Positions 49,072 through 57,001 of a stretch of 64,000 nt of DNA are shown here, piece after piece (the first letter of the stretch is position 1; every line of letters begins with the position of its first letter). The position numbers and the translations under genes were made by a program. The notes beneath the pieces were generated by a model that made no database searches, was not told the origin of the DNA, and saw only the letters and a list, made by a program, of their open reading frames with translations. This DNA is from Erysipelotrichaceae bacterium OPF54 (GTDB lineage Bacteria > Bacillota_I > Bacilli_A > Erysipelotrichales > Erysipelotrichaceae), in contig BQKD01000001.1 of assembly GCA_022834735.1 (NCBI GenBank), positions 1,589,659 through 1,653,658 of the forward strand. The letters run 5' to 3'.

Positions 49072-49578
49072 ATGAAAACAGTATTATTTTTGGATATTGA
49101 CGGTGTGCTCGCGCCCAAGCAGATGTTCGATCCGTACGCGCTCGAGCCGGACCTGAAATACAGGCTGGCACAGGAAAAGAACGATCCATCCATCGAAAAG
49201 CTTCCGGATACGCTTGTCAACCAGGTATATCATCATTTCGACAAGGAGAGCTGCGCGCTGATCGGACAGCTGGCCGATCAGTTCGATGCCAATATCGTTC
49301 TGACTACTTCATGGCGGCTGTTCTTCAGTCTCGAACAGATGAAGGCAATATTGAATATTTTCGATCTCGGCCCGTATGTAACGGGAATGACCGAGGAAGG
49401 CATACCGCGTTACCGGGTTATTCAGGATTATGTCATGCATCATGGCATTGATCGTTTCGTGGTGATCGACGATCTGAACATGATGCGTCAGTTTCCGAAT
49501 CATTTCGTACATGCCCGTTTCCGTTTTGAAAAAGAACAGTACGATAATGTCAGAAAGCTGCTGTCATGGCAGGTATAA
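49072..49578 (+). CDS. HAD-like protein of the RNA-repair-associated HAD type
   Basis: 168 residues. Motif I is MKTVLFLDIDGVL; LTTSWR supplies motif II; FVVIDDLNMM is a motif III/IV-like acidic site. The LDIDGVL...TTSWR...DDD layout is that of the HAD_SAK group (HAD domains found in Swiss-army-knife RNA repair and as single proteins), probably a phosphatase. ATG 49072 has AAAGGAAG ten bases before; the ATG at 49048 has none. Overlaps the VanZ gene by 13 bases. Confidence 0.82.
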   Translation: MKTVLFLDIDGVLAPKQMFDPYALEPDLKYRLAQEKNDPSIEKLPDTLVNQVYHHFDKESCALIGQLADQFDANIVLTTSWRLFFSLEQMKAILNIFDLGPYVTGMTEEGIPRYRVIQDYVMHHGIDRFVVIDDLNMMRQFPNHFVHARFRFEKEQYDNVRKLLSWQV

Positions 49579-49982
49579 AAAGAAAAAGACGGATATTCAT
49601 GGCTCTTACGATCGGGCTCATGATCGCGATTTTTCTTTTTTCCTCGCAGCCTGGCGATGAATCGTCTTCGGCCAGTTTTTTTCTTGCCCGCTTTCTGGTT
49701 CCGCTTTTCGGAACGGATCTGGCCCAGCTCATTGTCCGCAAAGGCGCTCACTTTACGATCTACATGGTCCTTGGCTTTTGTGTCTATCCGTGTTTTGACG
49801 ACAGGAAAAAATTCTGGCTCGCTTTTCTGGTCTGTGTGCTGTATGCGTGCAGCGACGAGGTGCACCAGCTTTTCGTGGCCGGACGAAGCGGTCGTCTGCT
49901 GGATGTGCTGATCGACAGTCTTGGCAGCCTGAGCGGTCTTGCGGTTTCCTGCCTGTTGAACAATTTTATAAAAAAAGGGTGA
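49566..49982 (+). CDS. VanZ family membrane protein
   Basis: 138 residues, four helices. IFLFSSQPGDESS, RKGAHFTIYMVLGF, YACSDEVHQLFVAGRSGRLLD and DSLGSLSGL are the classic VanZ motifs. VanZ confers low-level teicoplanin resistance in Tn1546; chromosomal relatives have unclear roles in the envelope. Start lies within the HAD gene end. Confidence 0.93.
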   Translation: MAGIKRKRRIFMALTIGLMIAIFLFSSQPGDESSSASFFLARFLVPLFGTDLAQLIVRKGAHFTIYMVLGFCVYPCFDDRKKFWLAFLVCVLYACSDEVHQLFVAGRSGRLLDVLIDSLGSLSGLAVSCLLNNFIKKG

Positions 49983-50017
49983 AACTTCGCTTGAAAAGCA
50001 AAACACTTTTCGCAAGT

Positions 50018-50046
50018 TTTACCTTTTTTTTCAAATATGCTAAACT
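50018..50046 (+). promoter_or_regulatory. promoter of the putative glycosidase gene
   Basis: TTTACC at 50018-50023, 17-base spacer, TAAACT at 50041-50046 preceded by TGC. Confidence 0.5.
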
Positions 50047-50062
50047 TGTAGTGGTGATACTT

Positions 50063-51712
50063 ATGAACGAACGTATAAAACGGATCGTTCGTCTTTTTCT
50101 GGCGGCTGACTGCGTCATCCTGCTGATCTATGCTTCGGTGAATTACTGTATCCCGTTCCTGAACTCGCTTGTTCATCCTGTCCGTTATATCAGGACAGAC
50201 GAGGAGGTCCTTCATGTGACGAGCCTTTCGATCGACCAGGGCGAAGCGAGCGAGCATCCTGTTGCTCTGGTAAGAGGAACGAAGGTCCAGCTGCTTGACA
50301 CCAACGGAGAGCAGGCCGAAGTGGAATTCAATGGCGAAAAGCTCACGGTTCCCGCAAGCCATCTGGCGAAAACGCTCGAAGAGTGCGTGGATACGCCCTA
50401 CGTGTATCCGCGGCGGCTGATCAATTTATTTGACGAAAAAGACGGAAAGCTCACCGCTGAATCGGCTTCCAAAGGGGAACAGCTGGAGGTCGTGAACGTG
50501 AGCACGAACGATCTAGATCCGACTACTGGGATAGTGAAATGGTATGAGATCACCAAAAACGACAAACGATACTGGGTACCTGGCGCATGGGTGGAAACAA
50601 ACGAGAAACGTGCTGTGCGCAATTACGGGACCAACGTGTCATACACGACAGACTGGAACGAATATTACGGAAAAGATCATTCGAAAGATGCCTATATCGA
50701 TCAGATCGACTACAAGCCGATGATCAAACCGGCCTATGACGATAATGTGATGCCGGAAACTGTCAATGCCTACCATGTGTCCATGGAAAATTTTATCAGC
50801 AACCAGCAGGAGCTTCTGGCTTTGAAGGATCATACGTCGATCAATGCGCTGGTCGTTGAATTCAAGACCGATGACGGGATCGTATGTTACGAGTCCAGCG
50901 TGCCGGAAAAGTATCTGAAAGATCCTTCGGCGGCGATCAGTCCGCAGATCACGATCGAACAGCTCGAAAAGGATTTTGAGCGTTTCGAGAAAGCCGGATA
51001 TTATATGATCGCGCGCATCTCTGTGTTCAGGGATCCGGTCTTTGCGTCGCAGAATCCGAAAGAAGCGTATTCGAACGCGGATGGCTCGCCAGCCATTGTC
51101 AACGGTGTGGCATGGCCGTCGCCGTTTTCGCGCAAAGCGTGGCTTTACAATGTGGATCTTGCACTCGAGATCGCGCCGTTCGTCAACGAAGTGCAGTTCG
51201 ACTACATTCGTTTTTCCGAATATTCGACGAAAATGTCCGGGGATCTCGGACTCGATTTTCACAATACGTATGATGAAAGCCGGGCCGCAGCGATCCAGGG
51301 ATTTCTGATGTATGCGCACACCAAGCTGGAGGAACAGCATGTATATGTCGGGGCCAACCTGTTTGCCTGGCCGGTCGTGATGCGCGACGACCAGGATATC
51401 GGGCAGTTTCTTCCTGCCATGGCCAATGCGGCGGATGTGATCTCGCCGATGCCGTATCTGGATCATTTCCAGTATACAGGACAGACTCCGCAGGAAACGA
51501 TCTATTCTTTTTCCTCTCTGGTCCGGACGCAGCTTGATGCGCTGGAAGAACCGGCTAAATACCGCACGTGGATCCAGGGCTACAGTCTCGATCCGGACAG
51601 CGTCAGACAGGAGATCGACGGAATCCATCAGGCTGGATATGACGGCTACATGGTATGGGCCGGCAACGGGGATATGGAGATCCTGCGTTACATCGAGCCT
51701 GGCCTGCAGTAA
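50063..51712 (+). CDS. membrane-anchored putative glycoside hydrolase (DUF4015 type)
   Basis: 549 residues from ATG 50063 (GGTGAT upstream). One N-terminal helix (LFLAADCVILLIYASVNYCI), two SH3-like beta regions (about 55-190), and a TIM-barrel-like domain from about 230: INALVVEFKTDDGIVCYES, YYMIARISVFRDPVFAS, VNEVQFDYIRFSEYS and VGANLFAWPVVM. These match the putative glycosyl hydrolase family PF13200, an extracellular enzyme group with untested substrates. The SH3-like part suggests cell-wall binding. Confidence 0.85.
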   Translation: MNERIKRIVRLFLAADCVILLIYASVNYCIPFLNSLVHPVRYIRTDEEVLHVTSLSIDQGEASEHPVALVRGTKVQLLDTNGEQAEVEFNGEKLTVPASHLAKTLEECVDTPYVYPRRLINLFDEKDGKLTAESASKGEQLEVVNVSTNDLDPTTGIVKWYEITKNDKRYWVPGAWVETNEKRAVRNYGTNVSYTTDWNEYYGKDHSKDAYIDQIDYKPMIKPAYDDNVMPETVNAYHVSMENFISNQQELLALKDHTSINALVVEFKTDDGIVCYESSVPEKYLKDPSAAISPQITIEQLEKDFERFEKAGYYMIARISVFRDPVFASQNPKEAYSNADGSPAIVNGVAWPSPFSRKAWLYNVDLALEIAPFVNEVQFDYIRFSEYSTKMSGDLGLDFHNTYDESRAAAIQGFLMYAHTKLEEQHVYVGANLFAWPVVMRDDQDIGQFLPAMANAADVISPMPYLDHFQYTGQTPQETIYSFSSLVRTQLDALEEPAKYRTWIQGYSLDPDSVRQEIDGIHQAGYDGYMVWAGNGDMEILRYIEPGLQ

Positions 51713-51731
51713 AAATTTTAGAAGATCGAAA

Positions 51732-51758
51732 GACCGGTCAGAAATGGCCGGTTTTTGT
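51732..51758 (+). terminator. terminator after the putative glycosidase
   Basis: Stem ACCGGTC/GGCCGGT around AGAAAT, then TTTTTGTTTT. Confidence 0.85.
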
Positions 51759-51851
51759 TTTCCCATCATTCTGCGCAATTTCCTATGCAAATGATTTTAG
51801 TTTGATCCATAAAATTGATAACATTTTAGCAGATAGGAGATTGGTAAACGT

Positions 51852-53300
51852 ATGAATAATACAAACAATAAACTGTCGTATGAATCATTTTCAAATAAGC
51901 AGCGAACCTTGGTAACGATCGGTTGCCTTGGGCTTATTTTCTCGACAGGAGCTTATGGCTTATCTTTAGCAACGATCCAGGGACCGCTGCTGCGCAGTAT
52001 CGGCGCAGAATCCGCCTTCTCTCTCGTTGCGATCATTGGTGCGCTGGCTATGTGCATCATGACTCCGATCGGTGGCCGCTTGTGCGATATTTTCGGTATC
52101 CGCAAGGTCGTTCTGGTCGGCGGCATCATTGCGATCATTTCCGGACTGATTTTTCCGTTCGCGAAAAACCTGCCTCTCTTTATCGCATGCTACTTCTTCC
52201 TCTATCTTGCCGAAGGAGCATTCATCACATCGCCTTATATCATGGCAAATATCATCAACAAGCCGAAAGATGTTCCTAAGATGATGGGTCTCATCTCCGC
52301 GATGCTCGGACTTTCCTCATTCCTCGGATCCTATCTGGCTGGTGTATTGACCGATCACAATATGATGACCTTGGCGATCCTGTTCCCGATCATCGGGCTG
52401 CTTGTCGGCGTGCCATGCATCGCCCTGAACTACCCGTCCCAGGAACGTTCCACCAGTGTCAAGCTCGACATTCCGGGCATCATCCTTCTGGTGCTCACGC
52501 TTGCCGGCATCCTGCTCGGCCTCAACTTTGGACCGGCTGCCGGATGGAGCCATCCGATCGTCATCACATGCTTTATTGTCGGTATCCTTTCCCTGTTCGT
52601 TCTCATTTGGTACGAAAAGAAACCGGAAAGCCCGCTGATCCCGCTGAGAATGTTCAAGAACAAACAGTACACGATGCTGCTTGTCATTACGTTCCTGGTC
52701 GTATTTTATATGAGTGCCGTTTCGACTTATGTCCCTCGTTCTGTCCAGGACATCCTGCAGCAGAGCGTGACGGTCAGCGGTACTATCACCATACCGCGTA
52801 CGATCATTACCGTACTGCTGCCTAGCTTCGTCGGTGTCTGGCTGTCCAAGAACCTGGCCAAGAACACAGTCATTTCGCTGGTCATTGCCGGTTTATGTAT
52901 CGGCGTCGCCTTTACAGGACTGATCTATGTCGGTCCGCACATGCCGGTATGGTTCATTATCGTCATGGTCGGCCTGACTGGTATTGCGGACGCATTCCGT
53001 TCCGTATGTATCACGCCGGAAGCGCAGACGCTGCTTGCTCCGAAGGATATGGGTATCGGTACTTCGTTCATCGGTTTCGTCATTTCGCTGTCCAACGTCG
53101 TGTCGGCAACGGTCGACGGTATCGCGTATGATACGCTTCGTCTTTCTGTTCCTGGCATCCCGGGAATCACGGAAGGTGTCGATACGGTATTCCTGATCGC
53201 GGCAGTCACTGGTTTTGCGACATTCCTGATCACATGGCTTGTCTACAGCAACATGTCCAAGAAACGTCTGAAAAAACTGGCTGAAGAAAAAGCGCAGTAG
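51852..53300 (+). CDS. MFS transporter (drug/H+ antiporter type)
   Basis: 482 residues with 13-14 predicted helices. N-half signature GGRLCDIFGIRKVVLVGG (motif A), LAEGAFITSPYIMANIINKP, and ATIQGPLLRSIG at the first loop. The length and helix number fit the DHA2/14-TMS group of multidrug exporters. Substrate unknown. AGGAG lies 11 bases before the ATG. Monocistronic between two terminators. Confidence 0.9.
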   Translation: MNNTNNKLSYESFSNKQRTLVTIGCLGLIFSTGAYGLSLATIQGPLLRSIGAESAFSLVAIIGALAMCIMTPIGGRLCDIFGIRKVVLVGGIIAIISGLIFPFAKNLPLFIACYFFLYLAEGAFITSPYIMANIINKPKDVPKMMGLISAMLGLSSFLGSYLAGVLTDHNMMTLAILFPIIGLLVGVPCIALNYPSQERSTSVKLDIPGIILLVLTLAGILLGLNFGPAAGWSHPIVITCFIVGILSLFVLIWYEKKPESPLIPLRMFKNKQYTMLLVITFLVVFYMSAVSTYVPRSVQDILQQSVTVSGTITIPRTIITVLLPSFVGVWLSKNLAKNTVISLVIAGLCIGVAFTGLIYVGPHMPVWFIIVMVGLTGIADAFRSVCITPEAQTLLAPKDMGIGTSFIGFVISLSNVVSATVDGIAYDTLRLSVPGIPGITEGVDTVFLIAAVTGFATFLITWLVYSNMSKKRLKKLAEEKAQ

Positions 53301-53313
53301 ATCATATCATTTC

Positions 53314-53339
53314 AAGACCGGTTTTCCGGTCTTTTTTTC
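53314..53339 (+). terminator. terminator after MFS gene
   Basis: Stem AAGACCGG/CCGGTCTT, loop TTTT, then a T run. Confidence 0.9.
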
Positions 53340-53342
53340 ATC

Positions 53343-53368
53343 AAAAAAAGCGGATCAGTATCCGCTTA
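53343..53368 (-). terminator. terminator of the thioesterase gene
   Basis: Minus-strand stem AAGCGGAT/ATCCGCTT followed by six T; overlaps the stop codon. Confidence 0.88.
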
Positions 53369-53737
53369 AAAATGATAGGTTTTGTTGACAAACTTTTCGG
53401 CATTGACGATCACACGCTCGTGGCTTCCCTCGCCGATCAGATCTTCTCCCTGGTATGCTTCCACCCAGAAGCTGACTTTCCGGTCGTTCTCCACGTTCGT
53501 GATAGTGGCGACGATGCGGATCACAGCGCCTAAAGGCGAAGCTTTGACATGACTGACATTCAGTTTGGTCCCGACGCTGGTCAGATCCTCATCCAGTTTA
53601 AGACACTGGCAGGCCGCCTCTTCCATCCAGGCGATCATCTGCGGCGTGGCCAGTACGTTCAAAGAGCCGGATTTCATGGAAGTTGCCAGTCCGGATTCTT
53701 CCACGACACGTTCGATTTCTGCTTTTGTATTCATCAT
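53366..53737 (-). CDS. hot-dog thioesterase, FlK-like
   Basis: 123 residues. The segments LNVLATPQMIAWMEEAACQC, SVGTKLNVSHVKASPLG and VSFWVEAYQGEDLIGEGSHE follow the fluoroacetyl-CoA thioesterase (FlK) family of hot-dog folds: a Thr/Ser region, Glu in MEEAA and His in VSHVKA. Chromosomal relatives probably hydrolyse various acyl-CoA esters. Own promoter, divergent from the membrane protein gene. Confidence 0.9.
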   Translation of the reverse strand: MMNTKAEIERVVEESGLATSMKSGSLNVLATPQMIAWMEEAACQCLKLDEDLTSVGTKLNVSHVKASPLGAVIRIVATITNVENDRKVSFWVEAYQGEDLIGEGSHERVIVNAEKFVNKTYHF

Positions 53738-53769
53738 AAAGCGATTGTCCTTCTTTCTTTGTTAATAAA

Positions 53770-53798
53770 ATTTTAATGAATACTGTGGATCAAATCAA
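53770..53798 (-). promoter_or_regulatory. promoter of the thioesterase gene
   Basis: Minus strand: TTGATT (53798-53793), 17 bases, TAAAAT (53775-53770). Confidence 0.72.
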
Positions 53799-53809
53799 GA
53801 AGGAGAACC

Positions 53810-54835
53810 GTGATATGTGTTATAATCTACACCATGAACGATATATTAATTTATAAAAAATCAAAAAACCGGGTCATTGCCCATGAAATTTTTTATTTTA
53901 TTTTTATTTGCGCATGGAATATGCTGACCTACTACGTGCTTTCGCTTGATTTTTTCAGCAATTCCGTGTTCGCCTATACGTATGTTGGAATCGGTCTGGC
54001 CCAGACATTGATCTTTGGTGTCGCCTTCGGTCTTTTGCTGACAGGAAAGAAATGGAGCCGGATCATTTACTGGGTGGCTTTTGCTGGCAACCTCGCCTTG
54101 TTCTACATTCCAATCAAGGCGCTGCTGAACAATCTGGCCCAGTTCATGACGTATGGCGCCTGCCTGGGACTGATGTTTATCGAAATGCTCATCCTGTTCA
54201 AGGTCGGTCTGTACTTTTACCAGAACCCGTACTGCCGCATTTTCTACGATCATATCGTATCCGAAGAGCTGGAAGAAAAATTCGCTGCCCAGGCAAGAGA
54301 AAGAAAGCTCACCTTGCAGGAAACGGCTGTTACGAATATGGCCGGCCGCCAGCTGCAGGAAACGGTCGAGGAACAGGAAATAGTCGAAGAACAGGAACAG
54401 CCGGAACCTCTGACCTATCCGCAGCTAGCGCTTCGCCTGGGGATCTGCGTTTACGGAGAACTCGTCGTATTCCCGATCCTGTGTGCCGTTTTCTCCAACT
54501 ATTTTGCCAGCTACAATCTGCAGGAAGTTTTCGCGCTCAAGGACATGTTCATGCTCTGCATTTTTTCCGCGTTCATCTGGACGATCCCGGTCTTTTATTT
54601 ATACTATGACCAGCCGCGGTCGAAAATGATCGCATGGAGCTGTATCGCGATCGAGATCCTTATCATGATCTGGACCGGATTCAGGCTGTACGGCTATTTC
54701 GATTCCGGAACCTATCCGCTTCGCGCCATCCTTCTGTTTGCGGCATTCGATCTTGTCCGCTACATTGTCCTGTTCGTATTTGTCAAGCCCGTGCTCACAA
54801 ACGAACACGTGCCGGCACAGATCCATCTGCCATAA
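53810..54835 (+). CDS. multi-pass membrane protein, start ambiguous
   Basis: 341 residues if started at GTG 53810 (AAGGAG four bases upstream), or 333 from ATG 53834, which lies seven bases behind an extended -10 TGTTATAAT and could be leaderless. About eight helices in two groups of four, separated by an acidic Gln/Glu-rich cytosolic loop (about residues 150-205, with repeated QETVEEQEIVEEQEQPE). No family recognised. The two groups might reflect an internal duplication, but I see no clear sequence repeat. Confidence 0.78.
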   Translation: MICVIIYTMNDILIYKKSKNRVIAHEIFYFIFICAWNMLTYYVLSLDFFSNSVFAYTYVGIGLAQTLIFGVAFGLLLTGKKWSRIIYWVAFAGNLALFYIPIKALLNNLAQFMTYGACLGLMFIEMLILFKVGLYFYQNPYCRIFYDHIVSEELEEKFAAQARERKLTLQETAVTNMAGRQLQETVEEQEIVEEQEQPEPLTYPQLALRLGICVYGELVVFPILCAVFSNYFASYNLQEVFALKDMFMLCIFSAFIWTIPVFYLYYDQPRSKMIAWSCIAIEILIMIWTGFRLYGYFDSGTYPLRAILLFAAFDLVRYIVLFVFVKPVLTNEHVPAQIHLP

Positions 54836-54860
54836 AGTCCGTTTACCGGGCTTTTTTTCT
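54835..54860 (+). terminator. terminator after the membrane protein gene
   Basis: Stem AAGTCCG/CGGGCTT (one G-T), then TTTTTTCTTTTT. Confidence 0.8.
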
Positions 54861-54872
54861 TTTTCCTAAAAT

Positions 54873-54895
54873 AAAAACGGCCTTATAGCCGTTTT
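54873..54895 (-). terminator. terminator of HAD/histidine kinase operon
   Basis: Minus-strand stem AAAACGGC/GCCGTTTT followed by TATTTT, overlapping the HAD stop. Confidence 0.75.
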
Positions 54896-55596
54896 CCGTT
54901 CACCCATTCCAGATATTCGATCAGATCATCGAAATTTCCATGAGGAAATAAATTGATATTCGTATGGCTGCGGTCGATCAGATGATCGGTCGCAAGGAAC
55001 ACGTGCATGCCTAGCCTGGCACAGACCATGTCCTCGTCCACATCATTGCCTACCATCAGACATTCGGACGGATCCAGATCGAATTCCTTCAGGATATTTT
55101 CATAATACACAAGACTTGGCTTGCAGGCCCGGCTGTTTTCATACGTCGTGATGAGTTCAAAATCCGTTTCATCCAGACCGGCCCACGCGACCCGGCTTTT
55201 CGTAGCGATCGCCGGAAACAAAGGATTGGTGGCCAGGATCAGCGAGTAGTTGTCCTTGAGCCGGTCGATCAGCTCCCTGCTTTTCGGATTAGCCGGACAC
55301 ACCTTTTGTATGCTCTGAAATTCCTTGTGATAAAACGCGTCGAAAGCCGGAATGCTGTCGTAAATACTGTTGCCATATAATTCGCTCATCCTTGTCCAGA
55401 ATACATCCTCGTTCTTTTTCTCTCCCCCGTTCTGGATCATTTTTTTTGTCGCGTCCCAGATGCTGCGCGTAAGCTGCTCCGGCTCAAATTCTCTGGCAAA
55501 CGTGCGGGCCAGCTCGCCGAAATAAAGTTTTACAAATTCCTCCTGGTCCATCGGGAGCAGCGTCCCGTCCAGGTCAAATAAAATCGTCTTGATCAT
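54883..55596 (-). CDS. HAD family hydrolase (phosphoglycolate phosphatase-like)
   Basis: 237 residues. Motif I ILFDLDGTLLP, an alpha-helical cap (about 18-95), motif II in SLILATNPLF, motif III Lys in ACKPSLVYYE, and motif IV CLMVGNDVDEDM. Type I cap, cytosolic phosphatase of unknown substrate. It begins three bases after the histidine kinase stop, so it is co-transcribed and possibly translationally coupled. Confidence 0.9.
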   Translation of the reverse strand: MIKTILFDLDGTLLPMDQEEFVKLYFGELARTFAREFEPEQLTRSIWDATKKMIQNGGEKKNEDVFWTRMSELYGNSIYDSIPAFDAFYHKEFQSIQKVCPANPKSRELIDRLKDNYSLILATNPLFPAIATKSRVAWAGLDETDFELITTYENSRACKPSLVYYENILKEFDLDPSECLMVGNDVDEDMVCARLGMHVFLATDHLIDRSHTNINLFPHGNFDDLIEYLEWVNGKRL

Positions 55597-55599
55597 AGG

Positions 55600-56949
55600 T
55601 CAATTATATACGATCGGAAGAACGATAGAAAGAGATGTTCCTTCGTTTTCTCTGGATGAAAGCGTGATCGTTCCGTCGTAAAACAGCACGACATGTTTAA
55701 CTATGGACAGTCCAAGGCCAGTTCCCTGTGTCGTATGATTGCGTGCGCGGTAAAAGCGCTCGAACACTTTTTCCTGCTCTTCTTTGCCGATCCCGATCCC
55801 GGTATCGCGCACTTCGAAACGCAGCAGGACACCATCCTTTCGTGCCGAGACATCGATCGATCCGCCGTCTTTGTTGTAGAGGACCGCATTGACCACCAGA
55901 TTGGAAACCAGCTCTTCTATATAAGGCCGGTATGCATAGACAAGGATCTTTTCCATATCCGAACGGACCGTGATATGCCTTTGTTCCATTTTTGCTCTCA
56001 GGCTTTCGATGATCCCGGTTACCAGTTTTCCGAAATCGATCACTTCCTTCTGGCCGGGCTGCTCATGGGACTCCAGACGCGATATGATCAGGATGTCCTG
56101 GATCAGTCCGGTCATCCGTCTGGTGGATGCAAGAATATGGTCAACACAGTCGCGCTCTATTTCGGGACCGGCCCCGCCGGTATCCAGCAGCTCGGCATAG
56201 CCCTGAATGCTTGTAAGGGGCGTTTTCAGTTCGTGGCTTGCGTTGGCAAAAAACTGCTGCTTCATACGCTTGTCCTTTTCGAGATCTTCGATCTGGGAAT
56301 GGATCTTGCGATCCATCTCCTCGATGGAAGACGTAATTTCCTGCAGTTCCGGATATTTGTATTGTTCGAAAACGATCGGCTCCTTCTGCTTGCGGCGCAC
56401 TTTCAAAGAAATCTGATGGATCGGCTCGAGCAGCACCCGGGAAAAATGATGGATGCATAAATACGCGATCCCGGCCGCCAGTGCGAAAAGGATCACGAAG
56501 ACCGGGATCGTCTGGCGCACGCTTTGATTCAGGCCTTCAAGCGGCATCGCGAGCCGGATGATCATTTTCTGGGCCGGCAGATACTTGGCCACATACAAAT
56601 AATTGATGTGCGCGGTCTGGGAATAGCGCGTCTGGCTTCCGCTGCCGTTTTTCAGAGCCATCTCTACTTCCTTGCGGTGCCGGTGGTTTTCCGTTTCATA
56701 GATATATGTGTCCCTTGTCACATTGCCGTTTTCGTCGATCACGCTTAAGCGGATATCGTTTTCATTCAGCGTTTCGATATACTGATCGATATTCGTTTCG
56801 GAAATACTGATCAGATCGATCGTGTTCTCGAGACTCTTTACCTCCTCCTGAATGTACAAAGTATGGAATACGATATACAGTCCGAGAAAGGATATGGTCA
56901 GGATCAGCAGGACAATACACATAAATGTAAAAGTCATTCTTTTTCTCAT
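55600..56949 (-). CDS. PhoR-type sensor histidine kinase, orphan
   Basis: 449 residues. Two helices (7-29, about 150-170) enclose an extracellular sensor of about 120 residues; then HAMP (about 170-222), H-box FFANASHELKTPLTSIQGYA, N-box LVSNLVVNAVLYNK, G1 RDTGIGIG, F-box FERFYRARN and G2 GTGLGLSIVKH. A complete kinase. No response regulator gene lies on either side, which is unusual. A Na/Pi cotransporter gene with PhoU domain is just upstream, separated by a terminator, so phosphate sensing is a possible but unproven role. Confidence 0.93.
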   Translation of the reverse strand: MRKRMTFTFMCIVLLILTISFLGLYIVFHTLYIQEEVKSLENTIDLISISETNIDQYIETLNENDIRLSVIDENGNVTRDTYIYETENHRHRKEVEMALKNGSGSQTRYSQTAHINYLYVAKYLPAQKMIIRLAMPLEGLNQSVRQTIPVFVILFALAAGIAYLCIHHFSRVLLEPIHQISLKVRRKQKEPIVFEQYKYPELQEITSSIEEMDRKIHSQIEDLEKDKRMKQQFFANASHELKTPLTSIQGYAELLDTGGAGPEIERDCVDHILASTRRMTGLIQDILIISRLESHEQPGQKEVIDFGKLVTGIIESLRAKMEQRHITVRSDMEKILVYAYRPYIEELVSNLVVNAVLYNKDGGSIDVSARKDGVLLRFEVRDTGIGIGKEEQEKVFERFYRARNHTTQGTGLGLSIVKHVVLFYDGTITLSSRENEGTSLSIVLPIVYN

Positions 56950-56973
56950 ACAGTTTCCTCTTTCCTATCTTAC

Positions 56974-56999
56974 CAAAAAAAATCCCTTCCGGGATTTTT
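56974..56999 (-). terminator. terminator between cotransporter and kinase genes
   Basis: Minus-strand stem AAATCCC/GGGATTT with a GGAA loop, then eight T. Confidence 0.88.
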
Positions 57000-57001
57000 G
57001 G

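Noticed and set aside
49566-49982. VanZ as an acquired glycopeptide-resistance gene
   Set aside because: No van regulatory or ligase genes are nearby; stand-alone chromosomal VanZ proteins are common in Bacillota.
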